A program made the translations under genes and the position numbers. Of a stretch of DNA of 64,000 nucleotides, positions 17,901 through 25,951 are shown piece by piece. Each line of letters begins with the position of its first letter. Within the stretch, counting starts at the first letter, position 1. Below the pieces are notes generated by a model, which was not told the DNA's origin, ran no database searches, and saw nothing but the letters and a program-made list of their open reading frames with translations. The stretch comes from Pseudovibrio sp947494035. GTDB lineage: Bacteria; Pseudomonadota; Alphaproteobacteria; Rhizobiales; Stappiaceae. The stretch is from the NCBI GenBank assembly GCA_947494035.1, contig CANLTN010000017.1:24207-88206 (forward strand). The letters run 5' to 3'.

Positions 17901-17972
17901 ACCATCGAAAGTGAAGCGAACACGCTTATCTCGGTTGATGCGGCCTTTACCGTCAACTCTCCAGTTGTTCAT
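14970..17972 (-). CDS. soxA: Sarcosine oxidase alpha subunit
   Basis: A 1000-residue subunit with the full SoxA layout: an N-terminal ferredoxin-like segment (VRFTFDGVSFEGYEGDTVASALLANG), a nucleotide-binding oxidoreductase core (DVLIVGAGPAGLAAALTAARSG near residue 175), and a C-terminal GcvT domain that passes the methyl carbon to tetrahydrofolate. The preferred start is the ATG at 17972, where MNNWRV directly precedes the conserved N-terminus; an upstream ATG at 18044 would overlap soxD much further. It overlaps the soxD end by 20 bases. Confidence 0.93.
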   Translation of the reverse strand: MNNWRVDGKGRINRDKRVRFTFDGVSFEGYEGDTVASALLANGVHLMGRSFKYHRPRGPVTAGSEEPNALIGTSRGSSGQFEPNTRATVQEIYEGLTTASQNKWPSLNFDVGTVNDKLHKLFAAGFYYKTFMWPKSFWDKVYEPVIRASAGLGVSPSEPDADTYASRYLHTDVLIVGAGPAGLAAALTAARSGVNVVLVDEHRELGGSLLSEAPAAIDGKHAESWLSEAVAELEAHPNMRVMTRATAIGYYHENMVGVAEKLTDHLAEPPAAAPRERVWRIRAQEVILAQGALERPLVFDGNDRPGVMMAGAAQTYLNRFGVKVGTSAVVVTSHDSAWYAAFDLADAGVKIPAIVDVRTSVGDHLQAEARKRDIAIKLGHTVTTVTGKKRVSGVRIGKVAEDGSVSHIKSVSCDALLMCGGWTPSLHLFSHTKGSLHWDEENEVFLPGEKTERCHIAGAGRGLWSQQAVFEDGVHAAQQALASLGQSAPALSVDVDGDRAGSGIIMEELPSNADKFARRAFVDFQNDVTAKDIRLAVREGMLSIEHVKRFTTNGMATDQGKMSNMNGLKIAANELGRPAPKVGLTTFRPPYTPTTFGTFAGYHKDALFEVTRKTSIDSWAEDNGAVFEPVSLWRRARYFPLAGEDMHSAVARECRQTRASVGMFDASTLGKIEVVGPDAAEFLNRMYTNPWTKLAPGRCRYGLLLGEDGFIRDDGVIGRISDDRFHVTTTTGGAARVLTMMEHFLQTEWPDLDVWLTSTTEQWSTIALNGPNARKVLEPFVEGTDLSAEAFPHMALRECTVGGFEARLFRVSFTGELGFEVNVPSEHGRALWEMLYEEGKKHEMCVYGTETMHVLRAEKGYIIVGQDTDGTVTPADAGLSWAIGKKKPDFVGKRSLTRPDMLLPTRKQLVGLLTDNPNEVLEEGAQIVEAGDTAIPAKMLGHVTSSYWSETLGRSVAMALLEGGFERNGMSIDIPMPEKTHRAIVTGTVFYDPDGERIKV

Positions 17973-18270
17973 CGTGCTCTTCACCTTTTTCAGCACCAGT
18001 TGGACGCGGCTGTCCGATCTCATAGGTGGCAATGAACTTGTCACTCACCGTATTGCGCACGGCATTGAAATAGCGCCCGCATCCGTGCGTATGCCGCCAT
18101 TGCTCAGCGTGATCACCGCGCACATTGGAGCGGATGAACAGATAGTCACGCCACTCGGCATCGGTTTGCTCAGAAGGGTTATCAGGCCGCGCAATATGGG
18201 CTTGGCCTGCATACTCAAACTCCAACTCGGGCAGCTTCTCCTTGCAGTAAGGACAGTCAATTAAAAGCAT
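17953..18270 (-). CDS. soxD: Sarcosine oxidase delta subunit
   Basis: A 105-residue protein starting MLLIDCPYC, with the paired cysteines that bind zinc in SoxD, and the conserved WRHTHGCGRYFNAVRNT segment. It starts 12 bases after the soxB stop and overlaps soxA, as usual in this operon. The charged C-terminal tail (after about residue 90) is slightly longer than in many homologues. Confidence 0.92.
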   Translation of the reverse strand: MLLIDCPYCKEKLPELEFEYAGQAHIARPDNPSEQTDAEWRDYLFIRSNVRGDHAEQWRHTHGCGRYFNAVRNTVSDKFIATYEIGQPRPTGAEKGEEHDEQLES

Positions 18271-18282
18271 ATTTCTGTCTCC

Positions 18283-19536
18283 TTAGTGCGCTACGGCGGC
18301 AGCAGCTGCTTCGTCAATCAGACGGCCGGTTTCAAAACGAGAGAGCGTGAACGGAGCATTGATGGGGTGGGGCTCATCCTTGGCAATGGTATGCGCAAAA
18401 ACGTGGGCCGAGCCCGGTGTCGCCTTAAATCCGCCTGTGCCCCATCCGCAATTGAGGTAAAGCCCTTGCACTGGTGTCTTGCCCAGAATGGGGGAGCGAT
18501 CTGGTGTTACATCAACCACACCGCCCCATTTACGCAGCATGCGCATGCGCCGGAAAATCGGAAAAACCTCACAAATGGAAGCGAGTGTGTGTTCAATCAG
18601 CGGAAGGCCACCGCGCTGAGAATAAGAAACGTATTGATCTGTACCGGAACCAATCACCAGCTCACCCTTGTCGGACTGACTGATATAGGCATGCACAGTG
18701 TTAGACATCACCACCTGCGGGAAAATTGGTTTTACCGGCTCGGATACCAGTGCTTGTAATGGATAGCTCTCCAGCGGCAAGCGAACCCCCGCTGTATCCA
18801 TGACCACCGAGGTACCACCAGCAGCTGAAACTGCAATCTTCTTAGCCTTCACAAACCCGCGGGCAGTTTGCAGGCCAGTGACCGTGCCATCAGGCCCGCG
18901 CTCAATGGAAAGCACAGGGCAATTCTGGATGATATCCACCCCGCGCGCAGCAGCAGCGCGCGCATAGCCCCAAGCCACTGCATCATGACGCGCCGTTCCG
19001 CCGCGCTGTTGAAACGCAGCGCCCATCACCGGATAACGGGCAGTGGGAGAGATATTGAGCGGAGGACACTTCTCCTTGGCCTGCTCAGGCGTCAGCCACA
19101 CATTGTCAACGCCGTTCAACCGATTGGCATGGATATGCCGCTTGAAGCTTTGCACATCATGAACATTATGCGCCAGCATCATCACGCCACGCTGTGAGAA
19201 CATGACGTTGTAGTTCAGGTCTTGACTAAGCCCGTCCCACAAATCCACCGCATGGTCGTAAAGCCGTGCGCTTTCATCATAAAGATAGTTTGAGCGGATA
19301 ATTGTTGTGTTGCGGCCTGTATTGCCGCCACCAAGCCAGCCCTTGTCGATCACCGCCACATTGGTGATGCCATGTTCTTTCGCCAGATAATAAGCAGCCC
19401 CAAGCCCGTGCCCGCCAGCGCCCACGATGATCACATCATATTCGCTTTTTAGCTCGGCATCCGGCCATTGCGGCTCAACATTCTTGTAGTCAGTGAGCGC
19501 CCCTTTCAGGAGCGTCAGAGCGGAAAATTTCGACAA
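18283..19536 (-). CDS. soxB: Sarcosine oxidase beta subunit
   Basis: A 417-residue flavoprotein with an N-terminal dinucleotide fold (YDVIIVGAGGHGLGAAYYLA, residues 33-52). His184 in GGTARHDAV is the likely covalent FMN site by family analogy. It oxidises sarcosine to glycine while the one-carbon unit is passed to folate on SoxA. The start is a TTG at 19536 preceded by a very strong AAGGAGGT ribosome site four bases away, and no ATG gives the full conserved N-terminus. It leads the soxBDAG operon and is divergent from the second GlxA-type regulator. Confidence 0.93.
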   Translation of the reverse strand: MSKFSALTLLKGALTDYKNVEPQWPDAELKSEYDVIIVGAGGHGLGAAYYLAKEHGITNVAVIDKGWLGGGNTGRNTTIIRSNYLYDESARLYDHAVDLWDGLSQDLNYNVMFSQRGVMMLAHNVHDVQSFKRHIHANRLNGVDNVWLTPEQAKEKCPPLNISPTARYPVMGAAFQQRGGTARHDAVAWGYARAAAARGVDIIQNCPVLSIERGPDGTVTGLQTARGFVKAKKIAVSAAGGTSVVMDTAGVRLPLESYPLQALVSEPVKPIFPQVVMSNTVHAYISQSDKGELVIGSGTDQYVSYSQRGGLPLIEHTLASICEVFPIFRRMRMLRKWGGVVDVTPDRSPILGKTPVQGLYLNCGWGTGGFKATPGSAHVFAHTIAKDEPHPINAPFTLSRFETGRLIDEAAAAAVAH

Positions 19537-19634
19537 GGCGACCTCCTTGATAGTCTGGAGAGTTTGCCCACTAAGTAAAGTTCTGTATGGTATGAAGGCG
19601 AAGTATATCAGGTATTATTGCGCAAAGGGCATAG

Positions 19635-20630
19635 ATGGAAAACGCAGTAGGTCCAACACGCCAGACACGCCCAGCGCTTAATGTGGGCTTCATTCTGGCC
19701 AACCGCTTCACACTTTCTGCATTTGCAAGCTTCATTGATATGCTGCGTTTGTCAGCAGATGAAGGCGACAATAGTCGCCCAATCCTTTGCAGCTGGAGCG
19801 TCATTTCGCCGGACATGAAACCTATCAGTGCCAGTTGCGGTGTGCGCATTCACCCTGACACAAACCTGATAGATCCGGCGAACTTCGATTATCTCGTGGT
19901 TGTGGGCGGCTTGATTGATCATATTGAGCGACTGGACCGGCGCTATGTGCACTACCTTCAGGCAGCCGTTGCAAAGAATGTCCCTCTGATCGGCCTGTGT
20001 ACAGGAAGTTTCATTCTCCACCGCGCAGGCTTGATGAATGGCTATAAATGCTGTGTCAGCTGGTTCCACCGCACCGACTTTCTGGAAAAGTTCGACGGCC
20101 TTGAGCCCGTATCAGACCGGATTTTCGTGGTGGATCGCGATAGGATCTCCTGCTCGGGAGGCACCAGTGCTGTGCATGTGGCAGCCTACTTGGTCGAGCG
20201 CCATGTGGGGCTTCGTCAGGCCCGCAAAAGCCTGCATATTCTCATAGTAGACGAAGCTTTGGATGACAGTAAAGCGCAGCCGTTCTTACCCACATCACTC
20301 AAAGCAAAGGATAATCTGGTACAGCGCGCCGTGTTGATGATGCAGCAGGAAACTGAAAGCCTGCGCTCCATTGAACAGCTTTGCAAAATGCTCGGCATCG
20401 GTAGACGCAGCCTTGAAATGAAGTTTAAGGCAGACCTTGCTAAATCCCCAGCAGAAGCGCTCAGTCATATTCGGGTGGAAGAGGCGCAGCGGTTGCTGGG
20501 TGAAACTAAAGCGACGATCACGGAAATAGCTCACCGCGCAGGCTTCTTTGATGCCTCTCACTTCAACAAGGTGTTCCGGAAACATACGGGCCAGACAGCC
20601 AGCGCTTATCGTCAGTCTTTATCGGGCTGA
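19635..20630 (+). CDS. Second GlxA/AraC-type regulator of the N-methylglycine locus
   Basis: A 331-residue paralogue of the regulator at 10325, with the same order of domains: a GATase-like sensor (LIGLCTGSFILHRAGLMNG near residue 118) and a C-terminal double helix-turn-helix (LRSIEQLCKMLGIGRRSLEMKF and TITEIAHRAGFFDASHFNKVFRKHTG). The two share long identical stretches, so they arose by duplication or from close relatives. It is divergent from soxB, only 98 bases away, which suggests control of soxBDAG, by analogy with the sarcosine-responsive SouR. Confidence 0.88.
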   Translation: MENAVGPTRQTRPALNVGFILANRFTLSAFASFIDMLRLSADEGDNSRPILCSWSVISPDMKPISASCGVRIHPDTNLIDPANFDYLVVVGGLIDHIERLDRRYVHYLQAAVAKNVPLIGLCTGSFILHRAGLMNGYKCCVSWFHRTDFLEKFDGLEPVSDRIFVVDRDRISCSGGTSAVHVAAYLVERHVGLRQARKSLHILIVDEALDDSKAQPFLPTSLKAKDNLVQRAVLMMQQETESLRSIEQLCKMLGIGRRSLEMKFKADLAKSPAEALSHIRVEEAQRLLGETKATITEIAHRAGFFDASHFNKVFRKHTGQTASAYRQSLSG

Positions 20631-20884
20631 GTGATGAACTTCTGGAGCACTGCTCCCACAAGGCCAAACAAGACCGCCCAAATCACGGCAGACAGGAATG
20701 TAAGGAAGATGCGCAGGAAACCGTTCAATGTTCCAAGCGGAGTCTCAAGCCACCAGCTTGCCGCAATAAACGGGAACAGCAGCACATTCGCAAGCATTGG
20801 CGAGATTTGCAGACCTATGAAAAAGCCTAGAGGAATAGCAATCAGCCCGAAAGCAGCGCCAAATATGATGAAAATGTAGGTCAT
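20612..20884 (-). CDS. Small membrane protein of unknown function
   Basis: About 90 residues with three hydrophobic segments (IFIIFGAAFGLIAIPLGFFIG; ANVLLFPFIAASWWL; IFLTFLSAVIWAVLFGLVGAVL). The 3' end overlaps the regulator stop on the other strand by 19 bases. I use the ATG at 20884; an in-frame TTG at 20920 would add 12 polar residues. Neither has a clear ribosome site. No family recognised. Confidence 0.55.
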   Translation of the reverse strand: MTYIFIIFGAAFGLIAIPLGFFIGLQISPMLANVLLFPFIAASWWLETPLGTLNGFLRIFLTFLSAVIWAVLFGLVGAVLQKFITQPDKD

Positions 20885-20996
20885 GTCGTCATTGATGCTT
20901 GTCCATGAAATGGTTGCCAAGGTTTCTGTCAGGTTATTTGCGTGCTGTAAACAACAATTCCCCCATCTCCGTTAACCCAGACCATTCGTTGTAATA

Positions 20997-23441
20997 TCAG
21001 CCTTTAACCCGTGCCCCCGTGGGGTCATAAAGAGGCGCAAGGTGTACCTCGCAGGGCACGCGCTTTGTTGCGACTTCAAGCTCGTAATCTCCGCCAAGCA
21101 CATAGTCACGATCAACGCCATCGCTATTTCGCACATATCCCAGCCCAATGGATTTGCGGAGCGTGTGACCGAAACCACCGGACGACAACCAACCCACACG
21201 CACACTGTTACGGTAGATCGTCTCCCGACCTGATAAGATGACATCACCATTTGTGACAAAGGTCGCGAGCATCTTCTTCACTCCGTGGCGTCGCTGATGC
21301 TCTATTGCCTCGCGGCCTTTAAATGGCGTTCCCGTCTTCAGTTTAACGGCCCAGCCAAGACCGGCTTCTTCTGGCGTGTGGTCCGGCCCGATGTCACTGC
21401 CCCAGGCTCTGTAACCCTTTTCCAGACGAAGGGTTTCAATGGCTCTGTATCCTGCGTTGCGCAAGCCAAACGCCTTGCCTGCTTCATGCAAGGTCGCGTA
21501 AACGCTGGTCGCATATTCAACGGGCACATGCAGCTCCCAGCCAAGCTCACCAACATACGTCACCCGTAAGGCATGGACCGGACACCCCGCAATGCCAATC
21601 CGGCGCGCCCGCCCAAACGGAAAGCTCTCGTTACTGACTGGATCACGCGTAATACTCTGCAAAATCTCGCGGGATTTCGGCCCCATAAGAGAAAGAGCCG
21701 AATAAGCCGAAGTCACATCAACCAGTTGTGCATTCATGCCCTTCGGAATATTCCGTGAAATCCAATCAAAGTCATGGGTCGCAAAACCGGTTCCAGTGAT
21801 AATGTAATACTCATCATCGGCAGTGCGTACACAGGTCAGGTCGCACTCTATTCCGCCATGATCATTCAGCATTTGCGTATAGATCAAGGTCCCAACCGGC
21901 TTGTCGACATCATTGGCTGCGATCCAACTGAGCGCATCAACGGCGTCCGGTCCTTTCAAGGTGAATTTGGCAAAGGAGGTTTGATCAAAAAGAACAGCTG
22001 CAGACCGCGCCGCTGCGTGCTCGCGGCCAACTGGCTCATGCCAATTGGGTCGGCCAAAACTGTAAATGTCTTTGGGCACTTCACCATTTGCTGTATCTGC
22101 GTACCAATTGGGCCGCTCCCAGCCAAGCTTTTCACCAAACACTGCACCATCAGCCTTCAGAAGCTCATAGAGCGGAGACTTTCGGCACGGACGTCCACTC
22201 TCATGCTCCTCATTCGGCCATGCCATAGTGTAATGCTTGGCGTAGGCCTCTCGCGTTCGTGTCCGGATCCAGTCGCTATCGAAGTGCGGTCGCCCAAACC
22301 GGCGAATATCGACCGGCCACAGGTCAAAGGGCGGCTCATCTTTTGCGATCCATTCTGCCAAAGCCATGCCAGCCCCACCACCAGCGGCAATGCCAAACGC
22401 ATTAAAGCCAGCATTGACATAAAAATTCTTCAGCTCCGGAGCTTCCCCCATAATGAAGTTGCCATCTGGCGTAAAGCTTTCCGGCCCGTTGATGAGTTCC
22501 TTGATTCCGGCGGTTTCCAGCGCAGGAACGCGACCCAGAGAAAGCTCCATAAGCGGTTCAAAATGCGCAAAGTCACTGTCCAGCAGCGTATAGTGAAAGC
22601 CGGAAGGAATTCCATCCTGTGCCCATGAACGCGGGTTGGCCTCGTAGCCACCCATCACCAATCCGCCCACTTCCTCTTTGTAGTAGGTCAGACGATCGGG
22701 GTCGCGTAGGGTAGGAAGGTCCTTCGGAACACCGAGAATAGGTTCTGTCACAACGTACTGGTGCTGCATGGAAACCAGCGGAACATTGACACCAACACGG
22801 CGGGCAAACTCGCGGGTCCACTGACCGCAACAGGCTACCACAACGGCACAGTCAATCCGACCTCTGGTGGTTTCAACGCCTTTGATGATCCCTTTTTCAA
22901 CATCAACCCCGAGAACCTTAGTGTCCTCAAAGATTTGAGCGCCAGCCATCCTAGCACCTTTTGCTAGAGACATTGTAATGTCAGAAGGGTTGGCCTGCCC
23001 ATCACTCGGCAAAAATGCAGCACCAACAACATCATCCACCTGCATCAAGGGCCAGAGATCTTGCGCCTCATGTGGCGTCAATAATTGCATGTCCAGACCA
23101 AACGAATATGCTGTGGTCGCCTGTCGTTGAACCTCGGTCCATCTTTCATGGTTACAGGCAAGCCGCAGGCCACCGTTCATTTTCCAACCTGTGGCCTGTC
23201 CTGTTTCTTTTTCAAGGCGCTTGTAAAGATCAACGGAGTAACCAAGAAGTTGCGTGACATTTGCATTGGAACGTAACTGTCCCACCAATCCAGCCGCGTG
23301 AAACGTTGTGCCGGATGTCAATTTTTTGCGCTCCAGCAGCACAACATCCCACCCAAGTTTGGCAAGGTGATATGCCGTAGAGCATCCCACAATGCCGCCG
23401 CCAACAATCACAGCCTTCGCAGCTTTTGGAAAGTCGTTCAT
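20997..23441 (-). CDS. Dimethylglycine dehydrogenase-type FAD/GcvT fusion
   Basis: An 814-residue fusion close to mitochondrial-type dimethylglycine dehydrogenase. AVIVGGGIVGCSTAYHLAKLG (residues 10-30) binds FAD, and His48 in TSGTTFHAAGL matches the covalent FAD histidine. The GcvT half starts near residue 430 and contains the conserved TYVGELGWELHVP. It converts dimethylglycine to sarcosine, passing the methyl to folate. The chosen ATG at 23441 has a GTGAGG ribosome site; the longer frame upstream runs through the kinase gene. It starts seven bases after the kinase stop, so the two are one operon. It takes the place of the DgcAB enzyme found in Pseudomonas. Confidence 0.9.
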   Translation of the reverse strand: MNDFPKAAKAVIVGGGIVGCSTAYHLAKLGWDVVLLERKKLTSGTTFHAAGLVGQLRSNANVTQLLGYSVDLYKRLEKETGQATGWKMNGGLRLACNHERWTEVQRQATTAYSFGLDMQLLTPHEAQDLWPLMQVDDVVGAAFLPSDGQANPSDITMSLAKGARMAGAQIFEDTKVLGVDVEKGIIKGVETTRGRIDCAVVVACCGQWTREFARRVGVNVPLVSMQHQYVVTEPILGVPKDLPTLRDPDRLTYYKEEVGGLVMGGYEANPRSWAQDGIPSGFHYTLLDSDFAHFEPLMELSLGRVPALETAGIKELINGPESFTPDGNFIMGEAPELKNFYVNAGFNAFGIAAGGGAGMALAEWIAKDEPPFDLWPVDIRRFGRPHFDSDWIRTRTREAYAKHYTMAWPNEEHESGRPCRKSPLYELLKADGAVFGEKLGWERPNWYADTANGEVPKDIYSFGRPNWHEPVGREHAAARSAAVLFDQTSFAKFTLKGPDAVDALSWIAANDVDKPVGTLIYTQMLNDHGGIECDLTCVRTADDEYYIITGTGFATHDFDWISRNIPKGMNAQLVDVTSAYSALSLMGPKSREILQSITRDPVSNESFPFGRARRIGIAGCPVHALRVTYVGELGWELHVPVEYATSVYATLHEAGKAFGLRNAGYRAIETLRLEKGYRAWGSDIGPDHTPEEAGLGWAVKLKTGTPFKGREAIEHQRRHGVKKMLATFVTNGDVILSGRETIYRNSVRVGWLSSGGFGHTLRKSIGLGYVRNSDGVDRDYVLGGDYELEVATKRVPCEVHLAPLYDPTGARVKG

Positions 23442-23448
23442 CTCAACC

Positions 23449-24342
23449 TCACCGTAACTCGAGCTCAGAGTAAGCCTGTTCGAACTGGAGTAAATTGTCT
23501 GCAGTATAGTTGGTGTAATCGAACTGAATTTGCGAGGTCTGCTCAGAAACCATGCTCCACATACTCTCACGCAACAAAGACGCACATTTCATTGCGTTGT
23601 ATTTGGCCCACAGCTCATCGTTGGCCGGCGCATCATAATAGGCCTCCAACAGCTGCTTTTGTAGCTCCTCAGAAAGATTGGCGTTTGTTGCCAGCCCTCC
23701 CAGATCAAACAGCGGGGAGTTTATCCCGGCATATTCCCAATCAACCAGCCAAAGCCGGCCATTTTCATTCAGAATGTTGGCAGGCAGCAGATCGTTGTGA
23801 CACAAAGCCAGCTCAACAGGACCCACCGCAGCTTCCAGCTTTTCAGCACGCTGCAGGAGACCATTGAGCTTGCCAACATGCTCAGAATCCATCAATCGCA
23901 ATGTTTCTGCATAATCTCGCAGAATGTGAAACACCCAGAAGGCCAGAACCGGCCCGCGGATCAGCCGCGAAGCTTCCGTGTGTACTCGGATCAGAACCTG
24001 AGCAATTGATGTGAGAGTGTGACTATCCTGAATGTTAGCTGCAGTTAGCGGCGTTGCGTCAATGTAGTCCTGCACCAGCGCACCTTGTTCGTAGTAGCGC
24101 ACTGCTGGCCCAATACCCGCCGCATGAGCAGCGCGGCAGGCGGATAGCTCGTTGAACCGCATTACACCGTGCTCCGCGATGTCGTGCCCAAGGCGAACCA
24201 CATAAGTGCGGCCTTCATCAGTGATTTTCACATTGAAGTTGGTGATCCCACCGACCAGTATTTCTGCGTTGCTGGGCGATTTCCAAAATGGAAGTTCCAG
24301 AGCTTTTGTGACTGCTAATTCCTTTGTCAATGTCTCGGTCAT
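23449..24342 (-). CDS. Choline/aminoglycoside kinase-family phosphotransferase
   Basis: A 297-residue cytoplasmic phosphotransferase. The catalytic loop is LCHNDLLPANIL (His182-Asn183-Asp184) and the metal-binding motif WLVDWEYAG (Asp201), the pattern of choline/ethanolamine kinases such as LicA and distinct from antibiotic kinases. The ATG at 24342 begins MTETLTKELA; the frame extends upstream without coding character. The stop is seven bases from the dimethylglycine dehydrogenase start, which ties it to N-methyl amine metabolism. It could phosphorylate choline or another amino alcohol arriving with betaine, or act on a new substrate. Function is inferred. Confidence 0.8.
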   Translation of the reverse strand: MTETLTKELAVTKALELPFWKSPSNAEILVGGITNFNVKITDEGRTYVVRLGHDIAEHGVMRFNELSACRAAHAAGIGPAVRYYEQGALVQDYIDATPLTAANIQDSHTLTSIAQVLIRVHTEASRLIRGPVLAFWVFHILRDYAETLRLMDSEHVGKLNGLLQRAEKLEAAVGPVELALCHNDLLPANILNENGRLWLVDWEYAGINSPLFDLGGLATNANLSEELQKQLLEAYYDAPANDELWAKYNAMKCASLLRESMWSMVSEQTSQIQFDYTNYTADNLLQFEQAYSELELR

Positions 24343-24791
24343 AGCACCAGTCCCGATCTTGCTTGAGAGGATGTAGCGTGCGCGGAAGAAATGCGATCCG
24401 CGAGAATTGCGATCGATGTGACTGTATGGCCTGCAACCATGCAGTGACCAGCATTGACTCTGGGGCAAACAGCGCAAGCCCACTTCCCAGCTCCCGTTCC
24501 AACCAAAGCGCCAATCAAATAGCCTGGACAGTCCCAATAAGATTGTCCGGGCAGTAGTTAGTGAACAAACTGTAGCGCAATAACAATCCGAGGCGCCATA
24601 GCTGGCATGTAATGACTATCTCCCACACCTAAAGTAGCTGGGCTTAAATCTCCAAGATACAGCATTGAAGGCCACTTTCTACTCGGCATTGCACCCATAA
24701 ATTAATGGAGTTGGCAAGACCATCCAAACAGTTACCATGGATCATGCCGCTAAGTAAAAGCTGCTTCTGTAACACGATCGGGTTTCAATCT
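24343..24791. promoter_or_regulatory. Divergent promoter region, kinase operon / glycan genes
   Basis: About 450 bases separate the kinase start from the methyltransferase start. The segment marks the border between the betaine locus and the surface-glycan group. No gene or clear operator is visible. Confidence 0.4.
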
Positions 24792-25601
24792 ATGACAGAC
24801 GCCAAGATTGCGGATAAGCAAGACAGCAGCCCTATTCAGGACTCTGAAAACCGCAAACGCAGAACAAAAAAACTTCTCAAGAAAATCTTCCCCTACAAGC
24901 TCGTAAAGCGGCCACCTTCCAGAAGAGAGTTAGAAGCTGCAGAAGAAGCAAAACGTCGGGCTCATCTGCCAGATATTCCCATGGAATTTGCTGGGTTACC
25001 TCGCAGTCAGTATGGCTTACACAAGCTGATCAAGGACTATGATTTTAAAAGTGTTTTGGATGTTGGTTCAGGTTCTGGTGAGCATGCGGCCATGCTACAC
25101 AAGCACAACAAAGAGGTGACTGCGTTAGATTTTGGAGTATCGCTCTATGCAAACGAAGGGATTGATGAAAGCTCGTGGACCAAGATCACAGGCAACTTTT
25201 ATGACTTTGAATTTCCGGAGAAGTTCGATTGTATCTGGGCCTCTCATGTTCTGGAGCACCAACCAGACCCAGGCGTTTTTATACGCAGATGCCGCGAGTT
25301 GGTGAAAGACAGCGGATATATTGCTATTACCGTTCCGCCCCTAAAACATATTATTGTGGGCGGCCATTTGACCCTGTGGAATGCAGGGCTGCTGCTCTAC
25401 CAGCTCGTCTTTAACGGTATCGACTGCAAGGATGCCGCCATTTTGACTTACGACTACAACATCACCATCATCGTGCAAAACAAAGCCCGCGCTGAGATGC
25501 ATCTGGATTGGGATTACGGAGACATCAAGCGCCTGAAGCCATACTTTCCGGATTTCATCGACGAACCTTTTGAAGGTCAAATAAACCGTTGGAACTGGTG
25601 A
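24792..25601 (+). CDS. Class I SAM-dependent methyltransferase
   Basis: A 269-residue protein with a basic, charged N-terminal 60 residues, then a class I methyltransferase core: SAM motif SVLDVGSGSGEHAAML (residues 87-102), acidic end of strand 2 at VTALDF, and motif IV around FDCIWASHVLEHQPDPGVF. The type is common in glycan clusters. The ATG at 24792 is preferred because the upstream extension has no domain character. It is convergent with the capsule-type transferase. Confidence 0.8.
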   Translation: MTDAKIADKQDSSPIQDSENRKRRTKKLLKKIFPYKLVKRPPSRRELEAAEEAKRRAHLPDIPMEFAGLPRSQYGLHKLIKDYDFKSVLDVGSGSGEHAAMLHKHNKEVTALDFGVSLYANEGIDESSWTKITGNFYDFEFPEKFDCIWASHVLEHQPDPGVFIRRCRELVKDSGYIAITVPPLKHIIVGGHLTLWNAGLLLYQLVFNGIDCKDAAILTYDYNITIIVQNKARAEMHLDWDYGDIKRLKPYFPDFIDEPFEGQINRWNW

Positions 25602-25951
25602 AGTCAAAGGGATGTTCCAAGCACTGCAACTTGTATACCCCCAGACAGGTGGAGCTTGAGAGTGGTGCGTTTGGGCTTTGAGTGTTGGAAGTAGACCTTC
25701 CAAAAGTCTGCAAGATGAAAAACCGGAAGAATTGATCGCCGAACTACGCCGATGGCTCCCCCTTTGAAAAGGTGTGGTGAAGACGATGGTCTCTGCTGGC
25801 CTAAACATCGGCCAATTTCCAACGCAGCTGTGCCTCTGACAAATAAAGACATCCACACCTGATTTGCTAAGTGCATCGATGCGGTAGTAGGAGTGTACCG
25901 TTGGAACTAAGAAAACCCGCCCTACATATCAGTACGCATGTGTCTCCGGCT
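25602..25951. other. Non-coding gap between convergent genes
   Basis: Some 350 bases between the methyltransferase and the KpsC-like gene. The 12-base word ACCGTTGGAACT at the 3' end of the methyltransferase (25585-25596) recurs at 25897-25908. This could mark a small insertion or duplication, but I see no inverted ends. No terminator is evident. Confidence 0.35.

Noticed and set aside
25585..25908. Repeated ACCGTTGGAACT as the target duplication of a small mobile element
   Set aside because: The enclosed 300 bases have no inverted ends or known element features; a 12-base match can arise by chance.
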